Assembly (NCBI GenBank): GCA_945881905.1
Contig: CAMCVV010000004.1
Location: forward strand, 1-64,000
Direction of reading: 5' to 3'
DNA length: 64,000 nucleotides
Source: Paenibacillus alvei
GTDB lineage: Bacteria > Bacillota > Bacilli > Paenibacillales > NBRC-103111
Shown here: in pieces, positions 8,639 through 17,186 of the stretch
Position numbering within the stretch: position 1 is the stretch's first letter
Layout of the letters: every line of letters starts with the position of its first letter
Notes under the pieces: model-generated
What the model was told of the DNA's origin: nothing
The model's input: the letters and a program-made list of their open reading frames with translations, nothing else
Databases searched by the model: none
Position numbers and translations under genes: made by a program

Positions 8639-8896
8639 TCTTCGATTTTTCATAGTGTCATGTAGAATCATCGCTTCACCAACTTCTTTACATATCGAGC
8701 AATTGGTCATGTGTGTACATATTCGTTGGTCAAACGCAATAAGTGTATTTCTATCAAACATTCGTCTGATTTCTCGATAAGGTGAGTAAGGTCCGAGATA
8801 CCCATCAGTTATTCCGAAGTCTAGCACATCAATGTGACATATTAGGCATATATACTCCAATTCCATCATTCCCTTACTAACAAGACGAAACAACAA
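8618..8896 (-). CDS. Small cysteine-rich protein of unknown function
   Basis: Unrecognised 92-aa protein. It contains CLIC near residue 17 and a later cluster CTHMTNCSIC near residue 61, a spacing that could bind zinc or an Fe-S cluster. The start is uncertain: TTG 8896 has AGGAGAG 10 nt upstream, but that motif lies inside a hairpin; ATG 8869 or 8866 (MMELEY) lies behind AAGGG. The 3' end overlaps the tail of sda by 21 bp in the opposite direction. The codon pattern looks coding, but no homologue is recognised. Confidence 0.45.
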   Translation of the reverse strand: MLFRLVSKGMMELEYICLICHIDVLDFGITDGYLGPYSPYREIRRMFDRNTLIAFDQRICTHMTNCSICKEVGEAMILHDTMKNRRLVGRIQ

Positions 8897-8941
8897 AGGG
8901 CATCTCTCCTAACCATCAGTTAGTTAGAGAATACCCTTTTT
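8895..8941. terminator. Imperfect hairpin with T runs, probably terminating yumC
   Basis: Outer arms AAAGGG (8895-8900) and CCCTTT (8934-8939) enclose CTCC-TAAC / GTTA-G-GAGA pairing. On the plus strand it is followed by TTTTT; on the minus strand by TTTGTTGTTT. It lies just after the end of yumC and overlaps the possible ribosome-binding site of the cysteine-rich ORF. Confidence 0.6.
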
Positions 8942-8976
8942 AAATGTTTAATATGATGTTTTTAATTCATCTATGA

Positions 8977-9978
8977 TTAGAATTTCATATTGCTACTATG
9001 ACCAGGTGAGAGCTTCGCTAATGGATCGATATATACTTTTGCATTATTAATTGCAGTAGGTGCTTCGCCAAATCCCACGGCAATTAATTTAAGTTTACCT
9101 GGGTAAGTGGTAATGTCACCTGCAGCGAAAACTCCTGGGATACTTGTCTCCATTTTTGAATCCACAACAATAGATCCGTTCTCAATATTGATACCCCATT
9201 GTGCAATTGGACCCAATGAAGAGCTGAATCCAAAATTAATTATGAGTGCATCGATTTCACTGATCGAAGATGTTCCTTGTTTACAATCGCGCAAAGTCAC
9301 TTTTTCGATTTGATCGCTACCATGTAATTCAGTAATTTCGGTTGGGGTTATCACTTCAATTCTTGACTTCATCAAATTATTTACACTGTGTTCATGAGCA
9401 CGGAATTTATCTCTACGGTGAATAAGTGTGACTTTTTCAGCAATCGGTTCGAGCATTAACGCCCAGTCTACTGCAGAATCCCCACCACCACTTATCATTA
9501 CTCGCTTGCCTGCAAATTTATTCAAATCATTTATAAAATAATGAAGATTTGATTTCTCGTATTTAGCAGCTTCAACTAATTCTAATTTACGTGGTTCAAA
9601 TGCACCTACGCCGCCTGTGATGACAACAGCTCGACAATAATGAACAGCTCTGTTTGTGACGATTTCAAATAAACGCTCTTCTTTTTTGATGACTTGCAGC
9701 ACTTTTTCTTCTAATCTAGAATCAATGGGGAAGTGTTTCATTTGCTCCAAAAGATTGTTAACGAGTTCTTGCGCTGTTACTTTGGGAAATCCTGCAACGT
9801 CATAAATATATTTTTCAGGATATAACGCAGCTAATTGCCCACCTAGTTGAGGCATACTTTCGATAATTTTCACGGATGCTTGACGCATTCCGCAATAGAA
9901 CGCCGCAAACATTCCCGTTGGTCCTCCACCAATGACAACGATGTCTACAATGTCTCCTTTAATGACTTGGTTATTCAA
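8977..9978 (-). CDS. yumC: Ferredoxin--NADP+ reductase, thioredoxin-reductase-like
   Basis: FAD enzyme of the YumC/TrxB-like FNR class, 333 aa, moving electrons between NADPH and ferredoxin or flavodoxin. The FAD motif [16 protein letters not shown] is near residue 16, the NADPH motif [11 protein letters not shown] near residue 155, and the FAD-closing [20 protein letters not shown] near residue 285. The CxxC of true thioredoxin reductases is absent. The frame extends to 9996, but that codon overlaps the Shine-Dalgarno GGAGGAGAG; TTG 9978, 7 nt behind it, is the likely start. Confidence 0.9.
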   Translation of the reverse strand: MNNQVIKGDIVDIVVIGGGPTGMFAAFYCGMRQASVKIIESMPQLGGQLAALYPEKYIYDVAGFPKVTAQELVNNLLEQMKHFPIDSRLEEKVLQVIKKEERLFEIVTNRAVHYCRAVVITGGVGAFEPRKLELVEAAKYEKSNLHYFINDLNKFAGKRVMISGGGDSAVDWALMLEPIAEKVTLIHRRDKFRAHEHSVNNLMKSRIEVITPTEITELHGSDQIEKVTLRDCKQGTSSISEIDALIINFGFSSSLGPIAQWGINIENGSIVVDSKMETSIPGVFAAGDITTYPGKLKLIAVGFGEAPTAINNAKVYIDPLAKLSPGHSSNMKF

Positions 9979-10296
9979 GACAAATCTCTCCTCCAAATAA
10001 AATGCTCTCTTTTAATCTATATTATAATCTGAGTGAACGATGAAAGAAACAGTAATTTGCAAAAACAGCACAGAATCAAGGAATCACAAATTAAAACTTG
10101 AAATTTAGCACGCTTAATTATATTATTTAATATGGAAATGTTTTTAAGCAGTTCGTGGATTCAAATAAACACATCTTTAATCAGAACATTAACTTTTGGA
10201 TATAAACGAAGACTCAATTGTTTATTTGAACTACATTGTGTAATTTTTCACAAACATAAAACCTGAAATTAGGATAGGGAAGCGAGAGAGAGAGAA
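9979..10296. other. Divergent intergenic region between yumC and NDH-2
   Basis: AT-rich stretch between two divergent redox genes. A TATAAT-like box on the minus strand (10021-10026) could serve yumC, but its -35 is poor. No RNA gene, hairpin of note or small coding frame was seen. Confidence 0.5.
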
Positions 10297-11487
10297 ATGA
10301 GTCGAATACCAAGGATTGTGATTTTGGGAGCAGGTTATGGTGGAATCGTTTCTGCAATTCGTTTGCAAAAAGAACTCAATTACAATGAAGCAGATGTAAC
10401 ATTAGTCAACAAACATGATTATCATTATATAACTACTCATTTACACATGCCCGCAGCAGGTACGGATAATCCTGAGAACGCGAGAGTCAATATTTTGACT
10501 TTAATTGATGAATTCAAAATTGATTTCATTAAATCAACTGTCACGCAAATTCGACCACATGAAAAAAAAGTCATTCTCGAAGATGGCACCTTATCGTATG
10601 ATTATTTAGTCATCGGACTCGGTGGTGAACCGGAGACTTTTGGAATACCTGGTTTGAAGGAACACTCCAAAAGTATACGTAGCATTAATACTGTACGCTA
10701 TCTGAAAGGTCATATTGAATATCAATTCGCAAAGTATAAAATCGAACCTGATCGCAAAGATTATCTTACCTTTGTGATTGGTGGTGCAGGGTTTACAGGT
10801 ATTGAATTTATTGGCGAGTTAGCTGATCGCATACCTCAATTATGTAAATATTATGACATCGATCCTTCATTGGTGAAAATCTATAATGTCGAAGCTTCAC
10901 CTAGCATATTACCTGGATTTGATCCAGAGCTTGTCGAATATGCAAGTAAAGTACTAGTAAGTAAAGGAGTCGTCTTTAAGTTAGGTATTGCTATCAAAGA
11001 GTGTACTGCTGAAGGTGTGTTTCTTTCAAATGACGAATTCATTCAAACACCTACGATTGTTTGGACTGGTGGTGTACGCGGCAATCAAATGATGGAGGCG
11101 TCTGGATTTGAAACCATCAGAGGTAGAATTAAAGTAGATCAGCACTTACGGTCCCCTCAGTTCGAAAATGTATTCGTAGTAGGAGATTGTTCAGTTGTGA
11201 TGAGCAGTGAAGGCAGACCATTTCCCCCTACAGCGCAAATTGCTACGCAACAAGGAGAGATATGTGCAAATAATTTAATTGCGAGAATACGTAATACTTC
11301 GATGAAAGAATTCACTTTTGATAACAAAGGAATTGTAGCTTCACTAGGCAAAAGACAAGCTGTAGGTATTGTAGGGAAAAGTAAATTAAAAGGATATTGG
11401 GCTTCGGTTTTGAAAAAAATCGTTGATATGAGATACTTATATATCATTGGTGGTATTTCGCTTGTCATTCGCAAAGGCCGCCTGTAG
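10297..11487 (+). CDS. Type II NADH dehydrogenase (NDH-2)
   Basis: Membrane-associated, non-proton-pumping NADH:menaquinone oxidoreductase of 396 aa. It has the FAD motif ILGAGYGG at residues 9-16, the NADH motif VIGGAGFTGIE near residue 165, and the C-terminal FAD contact VFVVGDCS near residue 295. The end (VLKKIVDMRYLYIIGG) carries the amphipathic segment expected for membrane binding. It resembles B. subtilis YutJ/YumB, and its neighbours (yumC, yuiB) match that region. Start ATG 10297 follows GCGAGAGAGAG. Confidence 0.9.
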   Translation: MSRIPRIVILGAGYGGIVSAIRLQKELNYNEADVTLVNKHDYHYITTHLHMPAAGTDNPENARVNILTLIDEFKIDFIKSTVTQIRPHEKKVILEDGTLSYDYLVIGLGGEPETFGIPGLKEHSKSIRSINTVRYLKGHIEYQFAKYKIEPDRKDYLTFVIGGAGFTGIEFIGELADRIPQLCKYYDIDPSLVKIYNVEASPSILPGFDPELVEYASKVLVSKGVVFKLGIAIKECTAEGVFLSNDEFIQTPTIVWTGGVRGNQMMEASGFETIRGRIKVDQHLRSPQFENVFVVGDCSVVMSSEGRPFPPTAQIATQQGEICANNLIARIRNTSMKEFTFDNKGIVASLGKRQAVGIVGKSKLKGYWASVLKKIVDMRYLYIIGGISLVIRKGRL

Positions 11488-11510
11488 AACTCAATTCTAG
11501 GAGATTATTC

Positions 11511-11783
11511 ATGAGACATTGCAGTGTTCAAGTAAGGGGATTGTTAACTAGAGAAGAATTAGATCGATACAACCAATTGTTTGATGTGGGGCATTATCTC
11601 GAAGAACAAAAAAAATACGACCTCGTAAGCATCGTACAAAAAGAAATTGATCAATTGATACTGCCAGCCATCGAAAGACTAAAAGATAAAGGTCGTCAGC
11701 GTGATCGCGATACAGAAGTGTATATCCAGCGTAAAGCACAGATCGAAGAAGAATTAAAAGCGTTAGACGAAGAAGAATCATGA
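11511..11783 (+). CDS. Small charged helical protein, function unknown
   Basis: A 90-aa protein that is not recognised. Residues 40-90 are highly charged and predicted helical or coiled-coil (KEIDQLILPAIERLKDKG, then an EE/K-rich end). ATG 11511 follows TAGGAG with good spacing, 23 bp behind the NDH-2 gene, and a strong terminator follows at once, so it is probably the second gene of an NDH-2 operon. No cysteines beyond one near the N-terminus and no membrane segment are seen. Confidence 0.65.
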   Translation: MRHCSVQVRGLLTREELDRYNQLFDVGHYLEEQKKYDLVSIVQKEIDQLILPAIERLKDKGRQRDRDTEVYIQRKAQIEEELKALDEEES

Positions 11784-11797
11784 GCAAACCATATAGC

Positions 11798-11829
11798 AAA
11801 GCACAATGATACGTTATTGTGCTTTTTTA
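11798..11829 (+). terminator. Rho-independent terminator
   Basis: Stem AAAGCACAAT/ATTGTGCTTT with an 8-nt loop, followed by a T run. It closes the NDH-2 operon and faces the convergent hemQ gene. Confidence 0.85.
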
Positions 11830-11892
11830 TTTGATTTTTTATTTGATTTTATATTTTCTTTGTATTTTGCAGGTTATTGCGTTCATCATAGA

Positions 11893-12639
11893 TTACGAAT
11901 TCAACATGTGTGTAAGTTTCTGTGAATCGAGTAAATTGCCAATATAAAAATCGCCGAATTCAGCGAATCTGGCACTGGCTTCATCAAAACGCATTTCATA
12001 GATCAGTTTTTTGATATGCAAAGGATCATCAGCAAATAAAGTTACGCCCCATTCCCAATCATCAAATCCCACAGAACCTGTAATGATTTGTTTGACTTTT
12101 CCAGCGTATGTGCGACCAATCATACCATGCGAACGCATGAACGTCTTGCGTTCCTCAGTCGTTAACATATACCAATTATCAGCTCCATCTCTGCGCTTAC
12201 TCATCGGATAAAAGCACATGTGCTTTGTTTTGGGCATAATAGGCTTCAACCGAATCATCATGTCAGGGTCTTGCATTGGATCTATGCCTGGTTTTGCTAA
12301 GTAGCTGCTCAATTCAACGACGGATACATACGAGTAAGTAGGAAACGAGTAGGAAGCAAAAGCTGATTTGTTGAATTTGGTTTCTAATTCGTTAAGCTCT
12401 TCAAGGGATTGCCGAAAATGAATAAAAACAAAATCAGCTTTATGGCCAAGTATACTGTATACCGCGGTACTGCCTTGGTTTGATGCTTGTGTTTGCTCCC
12501 AATCTGCTAGGAAATGATCTAATTGTTTTAAGGCTTGTTGCTGTTCTTCATGAGACGCTGCATTCCATGCGTACCAATTCATCGAGCGAAAGTGATGCAA
12601 AGCATACCAGCCTTCGATTGTTTGTACTGCTTCATTCAT
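11893..12639 (-). CDS. hemQ: Coproheme decarboxylase HemQ
   Basis: Last enzyme of the coproporphyrin-dependent heme pathway of monoderm bacteria; it decarboxylates coproheme to heme b using peroxide. Chlorite-dismutase-like fold, 248 aa. Visible landmarks are [11 protein letters not shown] near the N-terminus, the catalytic-tyrosine region [14 protein letters not shown] near residue 147, and the proximal-histidine region MRSHGMIGR near residue 170. ATG 12639 is preferred over 12657 because AAGGAG lies 9 nt upstream of it. It provides heme for the ctaA and sdhC products. Confidence 0.92.
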   Translation of the reverse strand: MNEAVQTIEGWYALHHFRSMNWYAWNAASHEEQQQALKQLDHFLADWEQTQASNQGSTAVYSILGHKADFVFIHFRQSLEELNELETKFNKSAFASYSFPTYSYVSVVELSSYLAKPGIDPMQDPDMMIRLKPIMPKTKHMCFYPMSKRRDGADNWYMLTTEERKTFMRSHGMIGRTYAGKVKQIITGSVGFDDWEWGVTLFADDPLHIKKLIYEMRFDEASARFAEFGDFYIGNLLDSQKLTHMLNS

Positions 12640-12803
12640 AAGTTTGTGCTCCTTCATTGTTTAATCGTCTGCATCTCATATATTATCTCAGACCACATGC
12701 AAAGAGCAAATCACTTGAACATTGTTCGCGATCTGTTCACTTTACGTCTCCATCAGATTGCTCTACAATGAGGAGGAGATCATTCAAGGGGAGGGAATCA
12801 GCT

Positions 12804-13100
12804 TTGATTGCACAACTCATGCAATTAATTGTAGGTACATTGTTAATGCTTGTATTATTTTTTGGACTAGGATTCATATTGAACATGCTGCTCAAAACGA
12901 CATGGTTGCCTGTCTATCTATACATCGTCTTGATCATCATTTTGGTGATATACTGGGGAATTAACACAGATACGCTACTATCGAACATAGCTACTTATCA
13001 ATTTGCTGATTATTTGCCTGCAACAAGTGGTTTGATTGGAGCTGTCATTAGCGGATTGGCGATTCAAGCTCTGCGTAAACGTGGATTTAAAATGTTTTAA
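12804..13100 (+). CDS. yuiB: YuiB-like membrane protein
   Basis: Small integral membrane protein of about 98 aa with three hydrophobic segments. The pattern LVLFFGLGFILNMLLKTTW near residue 20 is characteristic of YuiB, a protein of unknown function found near yumB/yumC in Bacillus. TTG 12804 follows AGGGGAGGG with 8 nt spacing, which decides the start over an upstream ATG at 12768 that has no Shine-Dalgarno sequence. It is divergent from hemQ. Immediately after its stop begins a decayed hydrolase gene. Confidence 0.75.
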   Translation: MIAQLMQLIVGTLLMLVLFFGLGFILNMLLKTTWLPVYLYIVLIIILVIYWGINTDTLLSNIATYQFADYLPATSGLIGAVISGLAIQALRKRGFKMF

Positions 13101-13538
13101 ATACGCCACATATGACATCAGAGGGCATGGCGAAAGTAAAACTTCACAAGAATCTCTTACTTATCCGCTACTTGCTGAAGACCTGCGACAGTTATTGCAT
13201 CAACTTGAAATTCCTAAAGCGTATTTATGCGGTTATTCCACAGGTGGTGCGATCGTGCTTGAAGCAATGATCAGCCATCCAGATCGATATTTAGGTGGCA
13301 TTGTCGTGAGTGGTATGTCAGAAATGAGCGATAGGTATAACCGAACACGTGCGTGGATAGCCACACATTTGAGTGAATCACAGAGTTTGCGTAAGTTCCT
13401 TGCATGTGTGGTATCTGCAGGAAACGCAGATATGAGATTGACGTTGTATCAGAATACTATGCGTATTCCTTGAAGTATAATTGCACGAAGCAACCATCTG
13501 CGATGAATGAATTGATCCGATTGTGGATTTTGCGATAG
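13101..13538 (+). pseudogene. Remnant of an alpha/beta hydrolase
   Basis: Starting right after the yuiB stop, the frame reads into the middle of an alpha/beta hydrolase (YATYDIRGHGES) and contains the nucleophile elbow GYSTGG. The N-terminal strands and oxyanion-hole region are missing. Near 13455 the frame breaks; the next frame continues with YSLKYNCTKQ and then NELIRLWI before a stop at 13538, lacking the acid and histidine loops. The order of homologous pieces shows at least one frameshift and two deletions. It cannot encode an active enzyme. Confidence 0.8.
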
Positions 13539-13805
13539 ATAACCTTATCCATCTCAGGATGTGCTAGACGCAGAAATCGCGAAGCAGTTACCTCTAGGGG
13601 ATCATTCGCCTCGAGAATCATAAGTAAACGTGCTATGTGAAAGGTAATCAAGCTCCTGACAGGCGATGTGGAACTGTCAAATTTTGTGTCCAAAAAAATG
13701 TGGAGATCATCTTGTCGATCTCTATGTGAACTATATTAAATTATGGTAGACTACTAGTATGTACACAAATTGAATGACGAACTTCACAGATTGGAGTGTA
13801 ACAGA

Positions 13806-15311
13806 ATGAAAATAGCCAACATGCTTCATTTTACGGAACATCACCAATATGCGGTGAAGCGCGATTTCTCTTTAAGTGCCCTTGATTATAAAATACTCAC
13901 GATGTTGTATCAACCAATGATTGGTGCCTATGCAGTGAGTCTATATTATACATTGTATTATCATCTATCTTCAGATAAGACAGGGAAGTCATCGACTGAA
14001 CAGCAAAGGAAATTATTTCTCTCCTTGGATTTGGATCTTAGCGAAAAAGGTCGAAAATATTTTATAGAACAAACCTCAAAACTTGAAGCAGTAGGGTTAC
14101 TTCAAACATCTCGTCAATTACTTGTCGAAGAAGAAGAATATGCCTATGAATATGAATTATACGCTCCATTGAACGCTACTGAATTTTTCCGAAATCAACA
14201 TTTAATCCTATTGTTGCGAGACAAAGTAGGCAAATTCATGCTTTTATCAATAAAAGAAGAACTTTTTGAGCCAACGGGAGAACTTCACTCCAATCAACAT
14301 CAGGAGAATTTATCGATTCCTTTTTATGATTTTTTTCGACTAAACACTCAAGTGATTGATCATGAAATCGAAGAAGCTTTTTTGGATTCCGCAGCTACAA
14401 CACAAGGCAAGTTGAACTTTGATGTTCAATCTCAAAGTTTTTTATACTCAGATATTATTACTCGTTTTCCGCGCCAATCCATTAATCGTAATTTCGTAGA
14501 AGAACTTAAATTCAAACCTGCACAAATGGTAGCGATTAATCTCATCGCAAAAAAATACAGTTTAACCTTGCAAGAAACGTGTCGACTATTGGATGAAGAT
14601 GGGATTTTCACTGATGATGGTGATGTCTTCATAGATCGTTTGCAATACAATGCGAATCTACTCTATCGACAAGATAAAAAACGCGAAGAAAACAGAGAGC
14701 GAATCGCAGCTCGTATGTCACATGCAACGGAGCATCTTTCTCAAGAAATGAATGCTGACCCGCCAAATCAAGAAAAATCAGTAGAAATGGCGTTTTACTT
14801 ACAAACACCTCAATTACTATTTCAGGAATGCACAGATCACCAGTACAATTACATGTTACGTAACGAGTCATATTTGTTTGTACTGAAGAAATTTTTCCCT
14901 AAAGGTGCAATTCCAGATGGTGTCTTATCGATTTTCGAAAAATTAGATTTTAATTATAAGCTGTCTGAAGAAGTAATGAACGTCTTGATCCATTTTATAT
15001 ACATAGACCGACGATCTTGGTCAAAAGCTTCGATAGAAGCAGTAGCTTCAGACATGCTTGGTAAACAAATTACGACTTATGAGCTTGCAGTCCACTATGT
15101 AAGAGAAAAAATAGCGTATAAAGCAAAAGTTGCTTCAAAAGTAGATATCGAGTTTGTGCAAAAAAATCAAAGTAACCGTAGCAAGCCAAACAAACAAAAG
15201 CCACAAATACCCGTTATTCAAAACCAACCACAAACAAACAAACTGACGGATGAAGAGTTAGATGCGATGAGAAGAAGAGCAAAGAAACTTGACGAAAAAT
15301 TCAATCGATGA
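13806..15311 (+). CDS. dnaB: Replication initiation / membrane attachment protein DnaB
   Basis: Bacillus-type DnaB (501 aa), which with DnaD and DnaI loads the replicative helicase at oriC and at stalled forks. The N-terminal winged-helix region shows DFSLSALDYKILTMLYQPMIGAYAVSLY; the C-terminal DDBH2-like region lies around residues 360-430 (FSIFEKLDF, then NYKLSEEVMNVLIHFIY). The tail is rich in K, Q and N (residues 440-480) and probably unstructured. ATG 13806 has TTGGAGTG upstream; the longer frame to 13770 lacks a Shine-Dalgarno sequence. It forms an operon with dnaI, 22 bp away. Confidence 0.92.
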   Translation: MKIANMLHFTEHHQYAVKRDFSLSALDYKILTMLYQPMIGAYAVSLYYTLYYHLSSDKTGKSSTEQQRKLFLSLDLDLSEKGRKYFIEQTSKLEAVGLLQTSRQLLVEEEEYAYEYELYAPLNATEFFRNQHLILLLRDKVGKFMLLSIKEELFEPTGELHSNQHQENLSIPFYDFFRLNTQVIDHEIEEAFLDSAATTQGKLNFDVQSQSFLYSDIITRFPRQSINRNFVEELKFKPAQMVAINLIAKKYSLTLQETCRLLDEDGIFTDDGDVFIDRLQYNANLLYRQDKKREENRERIAARMSHATEHLSQEMNADPPNQEKSVEMAFYLQTPQLLFQECTDHQYNYMLRNESYLFVLKKFFPKGAIPDGVLSIFEKLDFNYKLSEEVMNVLIHFIYIDRRSWSKASIEAVASDMLGKQITTYELAVHYVREKIAYKAKVASKVDIEFVQKNQSNRSKPNKQKPQIPVIQNQPQTNKLTDEELDAMRRRAKKLDEKFNR

Positions 15312-15333
15312 TTGCTATGAAGGAGCGAGAAGT

Positions 15334-16287
15334 ATGGATTCCCTGTCGAATATCTTAAAAACATGGACACAATCAACGCGGAGTAAACAAGCCGAAATCA
15401 ATATTCAGCAAGTGTTCACAGACCCTCTCGTCCAAAAGTTTCGAGAGAAGCATCCAGATGTCAACGAAGAAACGATACATATCAATCGTAACAAGATTTA
15501 CCAATTTGTAGTTGAACACCGCAACTGCTCGAATTGTCCTGGGTTAGAGCTATGTCCCAATGATCTGCCAGGCCACTACACCGTGCTCCAAGTCGACAAA
15601 CTTGAAGAACGACCTTATATTCACGAGAAAAAAATTTCATGCAAAAAGTTCATTTCAAAGTCGAATCAAGATCAGATCAGCAAACGGATCCACACCTTTT
15701 ATATTGATCCGCATGTGTTTAATCAAAGTTACTCATTTGAAGATATCTTAAATAAAGATATGTTTAGAGCCACAGCAGTAAATGAAATCACACAGTATAT
15801 AGAGAAAACCATCGAGGAAGGCTTACAACAAAAAGGGATGTATCTGGTAGGTTCATTTGGCACAGGGAAAACATTTTTAATGTGTTATATGTTGTATCAA
15901 TTAGCTAAAGTAGGTTTAACCGGAGCGATTGTCTACATGCCTGATTTTGCAGAAGACCTCAAGAGCATGTTCCAAGATCCGCAATTGATGAAAGAAACCA
16001 TAGACTTACTTAAAGATACGGACATGCTCGTATTTGACGATATTGGTGCAGAGAACCTAAATCCATGGATGCGCGACCATGTGATGGGTGCAATTTTGAA
16101 TGCTAGAATGAATCGCAAACCGACTTTTTTTACATCCAATTATGAACTCGACAGTCTGGAGAAACACTTCAGTTTCACCAATAAAGATGGCGATGAGAAG
16201 TTCAAAGGACAGCGGATTATGGATCGCATTCGCCCCTTTGTGGATGTGGTTGTGGTAAAAGGCAGTAATCAACGGGGAACGGTATAA
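15334..16287 (+). CDS. dnaI: Primosomal helicase loader DnaI
   Basis: AAA+ ATPase (317 aa) that loads the DnaC-type hexameric helicase onto DNA. The N-terminal zinc-binding region holds CSNCPGLELC and a later ISCKKF near residues 70-110. Walker A GSFGTGKT lies at about residues 173-180 and Walker B VFDDIGAEN near 232-240, followed by sensor 1 (TFFTSNYEL) near 267. ATG 15334 follows AAGGAG; the frame upstream overlaps the end of dnaB and is not used. Gene order dnaB-dnaI matches Bacillus. Confidence 0.95.
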   Translation: MDSLSNILKTWTQSTRSKQAEINIQQVFTDPLVQKFREKHPDVNEETIHINRNKIYQFVVEHRNCSNCPGLELCPNDLPGHYTVLQVDKLEERPYIHEKKISCKKFISKSNQDQISKRIHTFYIDPHVFNQSYSFEDILNKDMFRATAVNEITQYIEKTIEEGLQQKGMYLVGSFGTGKTFLMCYMLYQLAKVGLTGAIVYMPDFAEDLKSMFQDPQLMKETIDLLKDTDMLVFDDIGAENLNPWMRDHVMGAILNARMNRKPTFFTSNYELDSLEKHFSFTNKDGDEKFKGQRIMDRIRPFVDVVVVKGSNQRGTV

Positions 16288-16309
16288 AAAACGATCACGC
16301 AACAAAAAA

Positions 16310-16357
16310 TAAAACCACTCCCACTGAATACAACTTCATTTCAGTAAGGAAGGTTTT
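16310..16357. terminator. Imperfect terminator between dnaI and the YqzM-like gene
   Basis: AAAACC (16311-16316) and GGTTTT (16352-16357) with ACTGAA/TTCAGT inside form an imperfect hairpin between two convergent genes. Confidence 0.6.
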
Positions 16358-16371
16358 ATATATCGCAAAAG

Positions 16372-16518
16372 TTAACCTTGGACTAGCTTGATAATTGTAG
16401 CGACGACTCCCATGAGTAACAAAACGCCAAAGAAACCACCGAACGCAACGCCAGTATCAATAAAATCATTACGGGGTTCTTCATTTACATGATGCTCGGG
16501 GTGTTGTGTTTCTTTCAT
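16372..16518 (-). CDS. YqzM-like small membrane protein
   Basis: A 48-aa peptide not evident from long-ORF searches. A charged N-terminus (MKETQHPEHHVNEEPRNDF) is followed by one hydrophobic helix (GVAFGGFFGVLLLMGVVATII). This layout, with NDxIDxGVxF before the helix, resembles the Bacillus YqzM family, whose function is unknown. A strong Shine-Dalgarno sequence, AAGGAGGAACTGGT, precedes its ATG. It is convergent with dnaI. Confidence 0.7.
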   Translation of the reverse strand: MKETQHPEHHVNEEPRNDFIDTGVAFGGFFGVLLLMGVVATIIKLVQG

Positions 16519-16659
16519 ACCAGTTCCTCCTTACCCAAATCTGATGCAAACCCGTAACTTCAGTATAAACAAAACCATAGAAGATTGTAAAGCGCAAGAA
16601 ATTGAACGTCCTGTGACGAATGGGATATCGATTGAAAATAGGATCAAGTGCCCGCGAGG

Positions 16660-16687
16660 TTGTAAAACGTGTTTATTGTGGTATACT
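16660..16687 (+). promoter_or_regulatory. Sigma-A-like promoter of trxA
   Basis: TTGTAA at 16660-16665 and TATACT at 16682-16687 with 16 bp spacing, about 80 bp upstream of the trxA start. Confidence 0.5.
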
Positions 16688-16767
16688 TTGTAGTATGAGG
16701 CTTAAGGTAACATATGCATAGTGATGAGGTTACATCGATAAGCATATGATCACAAGGAGGAGTAAGA

Positions 16768-17082
16768 ATGTCAATCGTTAATGTATCAGACGCATCCTTT
16801 AAGAATGAAGTTGAAGGTCAAGGAACAGTTCTTGTCGATTTTTGGGCACCATGGTGTGGTCCATGTAAAATGATAGCTCCTGTTCTTGAGGAATTAAATA
16901 AAGAAATAACTTCACTTAAGATTGCTAAATTAAATGTAGATGATAATCCAGAATCCGCTTCACGGTTTGGTGTCATGAGTATTCCGACATTGATTTTATT
17001 CAAAGACGGTCAGCCTGTTGATAAAATGGTAGGCTTTCAATCCAAAGATGCATTGAAAAATGTAGTCAATCGTCATCAATAA
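16768..17082 (+). CDS. trxA: Thioredoxin
   Basis: Canonical cytosolic thioredoxin of 104 aa, the standard length. The active site WAPWCGPCK is near residues 26-34, the buried Asp is in LVDFWA, and the cis-proline is in MSIPTLILF near residue 75. It reduces protein disulfides using thioredoxin reductase. The start follows CAAGGAGGAG. It is followed by a terminator, and then uvrC, an order also found in B. subtilis. Confidence 0.96.
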   Translation: MSIVNVSDASFKNEVEGQGTVLVDFWAPWCGPCKMIAPVLEELNKEITSLKIAKLNVDDNPESASRFGVMSIPTLILFKDGQPVDKMVGFQSKDALKNVVNRHQ

Positions 17083-17108
17083 GGGTTCTGCTATCATTCA
17101 TAAGAATT

Positions 17109-17152
17109 CCTTTTCTGCTGTGCTTCATACGCTAAGCTGAAAAGGTTTTTTT
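17109..17152 (+). terminator. Terminator between trxA and uvrC
   Basis: CCTTTTC (17109-17115) pairs with GAAAAGG (17139-17145), followed by seven T; the loop is long, with extra GCT/AGC pairing inside. Confidence 0.7.
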
Positions 17153-17186
17153 ATGCACATATACTGTTTCTATGGGGGTTAATGAT

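Noticed and set aside
13457-13693. 78-codon minus-strand frame
   Set aside because: It overlaps the C-terminal remnant of the alpha/beta hydrolase, which is recognisable on the plus strand; the minus frame looks accidental.
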